DNA of 64,000 nucleotides from Paraeggerthella hominis (GTDB lineage Bacteria; Actinomycetota; Coriobacteriia; Coriobacteriales; Eggerthellaceae), in NCBI RefSeq assembly GCF_021044775.1, contig NZ_JAJNOQ010000003.1, positions 303,255-367,254 of the forward strand, read 5' to 3'. Numbering within the stretch: the stretch's first letter is position 1; each line of letters starts with the position of its first letter. This document shows, one piece after another, positions 58,199 to 64,000 of this stretch. The notes below the pieces were generated by a model. The model was not told where the DNA came from. It made no database searches and saw nothing but the letters and a program-made list of their open reading frames with translations. Position numbers and translations under genes: made by a program.

Positions 58199-59656
58199 AT
58201 GAGGATCGATTACGAGCTTCTGACCGATCTGTACCAGTTGACCATGGCTCAGGGGTATTGGGAAACGGGCCAGGGCGACACGCAGGCTTGCTTTCACATG
58301 TATTTTCGCGATTACCCGTTCAAGGGCGGCTATGCCGTGGCATGCGGCCTGGCGCAGCTGGCGGACCTGGTCGATACGTTCGAGTTCACGGACGACGATG
58401 TCGCGTATCTGGCCTCGCTCGATGCTCCGGGCGGCGGGTCGTTGTTCAAGCCGGAGTTTCTCGACTACCTGAGAACCTTCAGGCTCAACGTCGACATCGA
58501 CGCGGTGCCCGAAGGAACCATCGTGTTTCCCCATGAGCCCATCGTGCGCGTGGTCGGGCCTATCATGGATTGCCAGTTGGTGGAGACCGCGCTGCTCAAC
58601 TGCGTGAACTTCCAGACGCTTATCGCAACGAAGGCCGCGCGCGTGTGCCTGGCCGCTCAAAGCCCCGTGGCCGAGTTCGGCTTGCGCCGTGCGCAGGGCG
58701 CGGGCGGCGGCCTGTGGGCTAGCCGCGCCGCCGTGGTGGGCGGATGCGCGTCTACGTCGAACGTGCTGGCGGGCAAGCTGTTCGACCTGCCGGTTTCGGG
58801 GACGCATGCCCATTCGTGGGTCATGTCGTTTCCCGACGAGCTCACGGCTTTCCGCGCCTATGCCGAGGCGTTTCCGAAGAACTGCGTGCTTCTGGTCGAC
58901 ACCTACGATGTCGAGCAGGGGATTGAAAACGCCATTACGGTTGGTCTTGAGATGCGCGATCGCGGCGAGCGCTTGAGCGGCATTCGCATCGATTCGGGCG
59001 ACTTGTCGTGGCTTGCGAAGATGGCTCGACGCATGCTTGACGAGGCGGGTTTGAGCGACTGCGGCATCGTCTTGTCGAACGATTTGGACGAATACGCCAT
59101 CCAGTCCATTCGCGACGAAGGCGCTCGGGTGAGCTCATGGGGCGTGGGCACGAAACTTGCCTGCGCGTACGACCAGCCCACCTTGGGCGGCGTCTACAAG
59201 CTGTCCGCAACGCGCGCGCCGGGCGACGCGGCATGGACGGATCGCATCAAGATATCCGAGTCGGCGGCGAAGCTGACCACGCCGGGCGTTTTGGACGTGC
59301 GGCGCTACTTCTACTGCGACGGCGGTCGGCTGGCCGGCGATATGGTGTTCGACGTGAACGCGGGCGTCGGCGTGCGCGAGGTCATCGTGGATCCGTCGGA
59401 TGACCTGCGACAGAAAAACCTCGCGGGCTTGTGCTTCGAGACGCTGCTCAAGCCGTTGGCGCGTGCTGGCGAAACGGTGCTCGCTCCCGAGTTCCGCTCT
59501 GCTTTGGCGGCGCGCGAGCGGGCTCGCGCGGGGCTTGCTACGCTCGATGAGAGCCAGAAGCGCATGCTGCATGCGCATACGTATCCCGTTGGCCTCGAAT
59601 ATGGTCTTTTTGAGCGCCGTCGCGATTTGGTTGTGCGGCTGCGGGGCATCGCGTAA
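58199..59656 (+). CDS. pncB: Nicotinate phosphoribosyltransferase
   Basis: NAD salvage from nicotinate. The 485 residues show LLTDLYQLTMAQGYW, ETALLNCVNFQTLIATKAAR (in part), FGLRRAQG, VSGTHAHSWVM with the phosphorylated-type His and IRIDSGDLSWLAK. The length fits the longer Gram-positive type. AGGAGGGG precedes the ATG. Confidence 0.95.
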   Translation: MRIDYELLTDLYQLTMAQGYWETGQGDTQACFHMYFRDYPFKGGYAVACGLAQLADLVDTFEFTDDDVAYLASLDAPGGGSLFKPEFLDYLRTFRLNVDIDAVPEGTIVFPHEPIVRVVGPIMDCQLVETALLNCVNFQTLIATKAARVCLAAQSPVAEFGLRRAQGAGGGLWASRAAVVGGCASTSNVLAGKLFDLPVSGTHAHSWVMSFPDELTAFRAYAEAFPKNCVLLVDTYDVEQGIENAITVGLEMRDRGERLSGIRIDSGDLSWLAKMARRMLDEAGLSDCGIVLSNDLDEYAIQSIRDEGARVSSWGVGTKLACAYDQPTLGGVYKLSATRAPGDAAWTDRIKISESAAKLTTPGVLDVRRYFYCDGGRLAGDMVFDVNAGVGVREVIVDPSDDLRQKNLAGLCFETLLKPLARAGETVLAPEFRSALAARERARAGLATLDESQKRMLHAHTYPVGLEYGLFERRRDLVVRLRGIA

Positions 59657-59723
59657 GTTTGATAGAGGGAAGCCGGGCGCCAGCCCGTTTGCCGTCGTCC
59701 GTTCCAGCTCGAGGAAGGAAGCT

Positions 59724-60626
59724 ATGATCAAGATACTGACCGATTCGGTGGCCTCCATTCCCGCCGACATGGCGAAAGCTGCGGGCGTCGAGGTGATCAC
59801 GCTTTTCGTGAACCGTGCGGGCGTAGAGTACGCCGACGCGACGATGGATCTCGACGAGTTCTATGCAGGTATCTACGATATGGTCGACGATATCCCCACC
59901 TCGAGCCAGCCCTCTCAGCTGACGCTCGAGCGGGCGTTCGAAGAGGCGGCGCTCGATGGCGACGACGTGCTGGGGATATTCATCTCCACCGGTTTGTCGG
60001 GCACGTACGAAGGGGCCGTGCGCGCCGCGCGGGCCGTGAAGGCGCGCAACATCCATTTCTCCTACGTCATGATCGACTCCGCATCGTGCGGGTTCGACGA
60101 GGCGTGGCCCGTGCTCGATGCCGTTGCCGCACGCGATGCGGGCGAAGACCTGGCGGGATGCGCCGCCGCCGCTCTTTCCGGCATCGAGTCCACGCGCTTT
60201 CTGTTCACGCCGGAGACCTTGACGTTTCTGCAGAAAGGAGGCCGCATCGGCAACGCGGCGGCTCTTTTGGGGAATCTGATCCAGCTTGCTCCCGTCTTGA
60301 CGGTAACCGATGGGTCCGCCACTACGCTTGCGAAGGTCCGCACGCGCAAGAAGGCCCTCGAAAGGATCGTGTCGACGTTCAAGCAAGACGTCGAGGAGCG
60401 CGGCTTGAAGAACGTGGTCGTCCATTACATAGGCGACAAGGCTCCGGCGGTCGAATGGGCGCGCGAAGTCATCGACCCGCTTGTCGGCCGCGCGGTGGAC
60501 GTGCTGCCGGTGAGCCCCGTCATCGGGTTGCATGTGGGACCCGCCGTCGGACTGGCGTACGAATGCGCCGCGCCCGTAGCCGGAAAGCTGACGGCTACGG
60601 TTCGCACGCGCGTCGTTTCGTCGTAA
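59724..60626 (+). CDS. DegV-family fatty-acid-binding protein (copy 1)
   Basis: A 300-residue DegV/FakB-type protein. IKILTDSVASIPADMAK at the start, PTSSQPS near residue 60, FISTGLSGTYEGA, and QKGGRIGNAAALLGNLIQLAPVLTV are the lipid- and partner-facing motifs. HVGPAVGLAY closes the fold. FakB proteins present fatty acids to the kinase FakA; no fakA is in the window. GAGGAAGG precedes the ATG at 59724; the frame upstream overlaps pncB and is not used. Confidence 0.93.
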   Translation: MIKILTDSVASIPADMAKAAGVEVITLFVNRAGVEYADATMDLDEFYAGIYDMVDDIPTSSQPSQLTLERAFEEAALDGDDVLGIFISTGLSGTYEGAVRAARAVKARNIHFSYVMIDSASCGFDEAWPVLDAVAARDAGEDLAGCAAAALSGIESTRFLFTPETLTFLQKGGRIGNAAALLGNLIQLAPVLTVTDGSATTLAKVRTRKKALERIVSTFKQDVEERGLKNVVVHYIGDKAPAVEWAREVIDPLVGRAVDVLPVSPVIGLHVGPAVGLAYECAAPVAGKLTATVRTRVVSS

Positions 60627-60684
60627 CGCCCGAACGAACCATCGTCCAAATCGCTCAACAGCGAAGGAAGCGAGACATATTACT

Positions 60685-61614
60685 ATGCAGCATCAATGCA
60701 ACCTTATTATCGACTCCTGTTGCGACCTGCCCTTCGAGGTGGTCGATCGGGAAGGCGTCGAGTTGATTAAGTTCCCCTACGTCATGCGCGACGGGGAGCA
60801 TGCGGACGATCTGTACCAGACGTCGTCGGCGTACGATTTCTACCAGGCTATGCGCGACGGCGACGAGCCGACCACGGCGCAGGTTCCCGTGCCGGTGTTT
60901 CGCGACGCGTTCACGCGCGCTATCGAAAGCGGCGTGCCCACGGTGTACCTGAGCTTTTCAAGCGGCCTGTCGGGCAGCTACGATGCCGCCGCCCTTGTCC
61001 ACGAGCAGTTGATGGCCGAGCATCCCGAGGCCGAGCTGTACCTGGTCGATACGCGTTTGGCTTCGATCGCCGAGGCGCTTCTCGTGCACGAGGCGCTGCG
61101 TCAGCGCGACAATGGGCTCACGGCGCACGAGCTGGCGCTTTGGGCCGAAGAAGCGCGCTTTTTCGTGGACGCCGAGTTCATGGTGGACGACCTGGAATCC
61201 CTTCGCCGGGGCGGGCGCATCCCCGGTTCGGTTGCGTACGCCGGTTCCAAGCTTGATGTGAAGCCGCTGCTCACCATCACCTGCGACGGCAAGCTGTCCT
61301 TGTCGGGCGTGGCGCGCGGACGGAAGAAGGGAATCAAGCAGCTGGCCGATTACTACCACAAGCGCAAAGCCGATTCCCGGCCGGGTCGTTTCGTGGTCAT
61401 CGGCAATGCCGATTGCCCGAAGGATGCGGCGCGACTGAAAGACGCGCTCGCGAAGGAAGACGACAGCATCCTGTTTCTGGAGAGCAGTATCGGGCCGGTC
61501 ATCGGAAGCCATGTGGGGCCCGGCATGATCGCAGTGGTGTTCTGGGGAAACGACAAGCGCGAGGAGCTGTCCGTGGCGGACCGCATCGCGAAGAAGGTAA
61601 AGGGCGGGGAGTGA
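60685..61614 (+). CDS. DegV-family fatty-acid-binding protein (copy 2)
   Basis: A 309-residue homologue, clearly diverged from copy 1: LIIDSCCDLPFEVV, PTTAQVPVPVFRDA, LSFSSGLSGSYDAA, LRRGGRIPGSVAYAGSKLDVKPLLTI and GSHVGPGMIAVVFWG. The two copies may bind different fatty acids. The ribosome site AAGGAAG lies rather far (about 14 bases) from the ATG. The next gene overlaps the stop or begins nine bases after it. Confidence 0.93.
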   Translation: MQHQCNLIIDSCCDLPFEVVDREGVELIKFPYVMRDGEHADDLYQTSSAYDFYQAMRDGDEPTTAQVPVPVFRDAFTRAIESGVPTVYLSFSSGLSGSYDAAALVHEQLMAEHPEAELYLVDTRLASIAEALLVHEALRQRDNGLTAHELALWAEEARFFVDAEFMVDDLESLRRGGRIPGSVAYAGSKLDVKPLLTITCDGKLSLSGVARGRKKGIKQLADYYHKRKADSRPGRFVVIGNADCPKDAARLKDALAKEDDSILFLESSIGPVIGSHVGPGMIAVVFWGNDKREELSVADRIAKKVKGGE

Positions 61615-61622
61615 GGATTTCA

Positions 61623-62615
61623 ATGGAGAGCACGTATGCGTTTGTAGGGGACCAGACGGTGGGCGCCATGGTGGAGGCGCGCATGGAGGCTGCAGGATGC
61701 AGCCGCGCGGAGAGCGTCGCCGAAGCCGATACGGTGATCACGTACTACACGACGCAGACCGCCTTGGAGGATGCGTACTTCGACGAAAGAGGCTTGATCC
61801 AGTCGGCTTGCCCGGGCACCCTGCTGATCGACCTGTCTTCGTCCACTCCGAGCTTCGCGCGCGAGCTTAACGCGGTGGCCGTGGTAAGCGATTTGGTTTC
61901 CGTGGAAGCCCCGCTTATCGTGCTCGACCTGTCTCTTCCCGATGCGTTCGCCAAGAAGGACAACCTTGCGTGCCTCGTGGGAGGCGAGGAGGACGCCGTG
62001 CAGCGAGCGCTTCCCGTGGTGGAGGCCCTTGCAGGGGATGTGCAGGATACGGGCGGCCCGGGGTCGGCGCAGCTTGCGCGCGCGGCGTACACGCTGCAGA
62101 CCACGGCTCAGGTTATTTCCGCCATCGAGGCGGATGCTCTGTACCGCGTCGTTCGGCGTTCGTCGGCGGTTCCCGGTCGCGGGGTCGGACGCGTGGGCGC
62201 TGCAACGCCGGTTGCCGAGCAGGTTCTTGCGGCGGTCGAGACCGGCAGCTTTGCGGGCACCTATACGGTGGAGATGCTCATGTCCGAACTGTCGGCTGCT
62301 TTGACGGCCGCCGATGACGTGGACCTGATACTGCCCCAGGGCGAAGCATGCCTGCACCTGCTGGAGCTTTTGGCCGTCATCGGCGGAACCGGGAAAGCGC
62401 CTTCCGCCCTGTCGTTGGTGTACGGCGACGAATCGGCCTGCGCGGCCGAGGGGCTTGACTGGACGCGCGCCGAGCAGACGTACGGCGACGCTTCGGACGA
62501 CCTCGGGTTTTCCGAGTACGACGACGTCGAGGACGGCTGCGGGTGCGGTCACGATCATTCCGGGGACGACCCGTATTCGGGGTATTCGATCTATCCCGGA
62601 TATTCGGCTAACTAA
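61623..62615 (+). CDS. Divergent NAD-binding (6-phosphogluconate dehydrogenase-like) protein
   Basis: A 330-residue protein that starts with a degenerate Rossmann motif (TYAFVGDQTVGAMVEARM) and LLIDLSSSTPSFARELNA, the layout of 3-hydroxyisobutyrate dehydrogenase-like enzymes. GGPGSAQLARAAYTLQTT (normally the catalytic GxGxxxKxxxN region) lacks the catalytic lysine. The last 45 residues are rich in Asp, Tyr, Gly and Cys (DGCGCGHDHSGDD). ATG at 61623 follows GAGGA; GTG 61611, overlapping the degV stop, is an alternative. Enzyme activity is doubtful. Confidence 0.7.
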   Translation: MESTYAFVGDQTVGAMVEARMEAAGCSRAESVAEADTVITYYTTQTALEDAYFDERGLIQSACPGTLLIDLSSSTPSFARELNAVAVVSDLVSVEAPLIVLDLSLPDAFAKKDNLACLVGGEEDAVQRALPVVEALAGDVQDTGGPGSAQLARAAYTLQTTAQVISAIEADALYRVVRRSSAVPGRGVGRVGAATPVAEQVLAAVETGSFAGTYTVEMLMSELSAALTAADDVDLILPQGEACLHLLELLAVIGGTGKAPSALSLVYGDESACAAEGLDWTRAEQTYGDASDDLGFSEYDDVEDGCGCGHDHSGDDPYSGYSIYPGYSAN

Positions 62616-62701
62616 GGTTCGGCGGTCCGGGATCGCCGAAGCCTTGCAATGTCGAGGGCGGACGCGAGATTCGGTTTCGTCGATCGATAGGGGAAAGCAC
62701 T

Positions 62702-63673
62702 ATGACCGACATCATGCTTCCCGCCGCGTGCGACCTGTGCCCGCGCGCCTGCGGCGCAAACCGCTATGCGGGAAAGCGCGGCGCGTGCGGGGCGGACGAC
62801 AAGCTGATGGTTGCGCGCGCTGCGCTGCATTTTTGGGAAGAACCTCCCATCAGCGGGACGCGGGGCAGCGGCACCGTGTTCTTCGCCGGCTGCCCGCTGC
62901 GTTGCTCGTATTGCCAGAACGCGGTCATCGCCGTAGGGGGCGCGGGCGCGCCTATCGGCGTCGATCGCCTGGCGGATATATGCCTGGAGCTTGAAGGCCA
63001 GGGCGCGCTCAACGTGAACTTCGTCACTCCGACCCAGTACGCCTTGCAGGCGAGGGCGGCCGTTGAAAAGGCGCGCGCCCTCGGTCTGACGGTGCCGGTC
63101 GTATGGAACACCTCGGGGTACGAGACGGTTCGCAGCGTGCGGGCGAACGCAGGCGTCGTCGATGCGTATCTGACCGATTTCAAGTACGCCGATCCCGCCT
63201 TGGCCGCGCGCTACTCGAACGCCCCCGATTACCCTGCCGTCGCCCTTGCTGCGCTCGAGGCCATGGTGGAAGAAGCCGGTCCTCCTCGGTTCGACGAGGT
63301 GGACGGCGAGCGTCGCCTTATCGGCGGCGTGGTGGTGCGCCACCTTATGCTGCCGGGCGCGTTGGAAGATTCCAAGCGCGTCGTGCGCTTGATCCGCGAG
63401 CGCTTCGCGGACAGCGTGTTGCTGTCGCTCATGAATCAGTACACGCCGGTTTTGCCCGAAGCGGCCGCTTCGGGCGATGCACGGGCGGCGGCATGTTTGG
63501 ACAGATGCCCGGAATTGGCGCACCGCGTTCCCGACCGCGAATACGAGCTTCTCCTTGATTTCGCAGATGCTCTTGGCATCGAGGATTACTTTTGGCAAGA
63601 GGGGGGCGCTGCCGAAGACAGCTTTATTCCGCCGTTCGACCTGGTGGGAGTGCATAGCGGTGATTCGGAATAG
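62702..63673 (+). CDS. Radical SAM protein, pyruvate formate-lyase activating enzyme-like
   Basis: A 323-residue radical SAM enzyme. The cluster motif CPLRCSYCQ (Cys-X3-Cys-X2-Cys) follows an N-terminal cysteine-rich module CDLCPRACGANR and GACGAD, which resembles the short glycyl-radical-activase-like proteins found in many anaerobes. NFVTPTQY and VPVVWNTSGYE are typical of the family. No glycyl radical enzyme is nearby, so the target is unknown. It is the last gene before the rrn operon. Confidence 0.88.
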   Translation: MTDIMLPAACDLCPRACGANRYAGKRGACGADDKLMVARAALHFWEEPPISGTRGSGTVFFAGCPLRCSYCQNAVIAVGGAGAPIGVDRLADICLELEGQGALNVNFVTPTQYALQARAAVEKARALGLTVPVVWNTSGYETVRSVRANAGVVDAYLTDFKYADPALAARYSNAPDYPAVALAALEAMVEEAGPPRFDEVDGERRLIGGVVVRHLMLPGALEDSKRVVRLIRERFADSVLLSLMNQYTPVLPEAAASGDARAAACLDRCPELAHRVPDREYELLLDFADALGIEDYFWQEGGAAEDSFIPPFDLVGVHSGDSE

Positions 63674-63680
63674 CTTCAGC

Positions 63681-63713
63681 TGAGCAAATTTCCAAACTTT
63701 TCGAAAAAAGTTC
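63681..63713 (+). promoter_or_regulatory. UP-element-like AT tract of the rrn promoter
   Basis: AT-rich segment with A and T runs directly upstream of the -35, in otherwise GC-rich DNA. Confidence 0.55.
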
Positions 63714-63742
63714 TTGACGCCGGGCGGGGGCACGGGTAGTAT
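63714..63742 (+). promoter_or_regulatory. rrn operon promoter
   Basis: TTGACG (63714-63719), 17 bases, TAGTAT (63737-63742). The leader to 16S rRNA would be about 180 bases. No clear boxA was recognised in it. Confidence 0.8.
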
Positions 63743-63931
63743 ATCTCCTTGCGCTTCGGGCTTCGGCTTGAAGCGGAGAACCTTGAAAACCGGATACTGA
63801 GAAGCAGAACAAGCGAGAAAAAAGCCAAGTGAACGGATCCGCATGAGACGGACCCCGGCCGGCCGCGGACCCCTCGGGGGAGCGGGCGGCGGGAAACCAA
63901 GATCGAACGCGGCAGCGATGCCGCACTCTTT

Positions 63932-64000
<69 letters not shown>

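Noticed and set aside
56273..58813. 846-residue minus-strand frame opposite holB and the PSP1 gene
   Set aside because: Leu/Ala/Arg low-complexity antisense of the Gln/Lys-rich tail; not a protein.

Overview
The window is a high-GC, gene-dense bacterial chromosome segment, most likely from the Actinomycetota class Coriobacteriia, family Eggerthellaceae (Eggerthella/Gordonibacter-like). This is inferred from the start of the 16S rRNA gene at the right edge, a Rho with a long disordered N-terminus, a molybdopterin-reductase cluster, superoxide reductase, and AAAGGA/AGGAGG ribosome binding sites with frequent extended -10 promoters (TGN-TANNNT). No database search was possible, so the taxon is an inference.

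Layout. 1-6.3 kb: sugar-phosphate aldolase, rho, sppA, metG, rnhA. 6.4-8.3 kb: secreted NlpC/P60 hydrolase and the GTPase EngB. 8.4-11.0 kb: a divergent locus with an uncalled 26-residue peptide on the minus strand and, on the plus strand, a small one-helix membrane protein plus a P1B-type ATPase lacking the CPC metal motif; it resembles the FezA/FezB pair of iron-storage ferrosomes. 11.2-13.0 kb: rpsB-tsf. 13.4-19.8 kb: murA, LCP protein, Nfu scaffold, a Cys-rich protein, pdxST, zinc ribbon, lgt. 20-23.5 kb: superoxide reductase, pyruvate kinase, a RhaD-like aldolase, L31. 23.6-31.1 kb: moeA behind a FecBCD-type ABC transporter, then a DUF364 protein, a THEP1-like NTPase and a flavin reductase-rubredoxin fusion; with the next block this reads as molybdenum (or iron) supply. 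31.1-37 kb: DmsA-DmsB-TorD oxidoreductase operon with no membrane anchor subunit, facing a degenerate Fic/winged-helix protein. 37-48 kb: methyltransferase, thyX, DUF1385 protein, ABC exporter, a diguanylate cyclase with two periplasmic solute-binding domains, and a polar amino-acid ABC importer. 48-63.7 kb: a small secreted protein, topoisomerase IA, two-subunit class I fumarase, malic enzyme, tmk-holB-ricT-like gene, nicotinate phosphoribosyltransferase, two DegV proteins, an NAD-binding-like protein and a radical SAM enzyme. 63.7-64 kb: a strong rrn promoter and the first bases of 16S rRNA.

How the parts work together. Fumarase and malic enzyme, with pyruvate kinase elsewhere in the window, fit anaerobic C4/C3 metabolism; the molybdopterin reductase, its chaperone, MoeA and the metal ABC importer fit anaerobic respiration; superoxide reductase and the rubredoxin fusion fit oxygen or NO defence in an anaerobe. 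Several housekeeping proteins (Rho, the PSP1 protein, L31, S2, topoisomerase) carry long low-complexity tails. Three non-coding palindromic elements stand out: 13134-13191, 28396-28573 and one inside the DUF1385 gene at 39054-39154.
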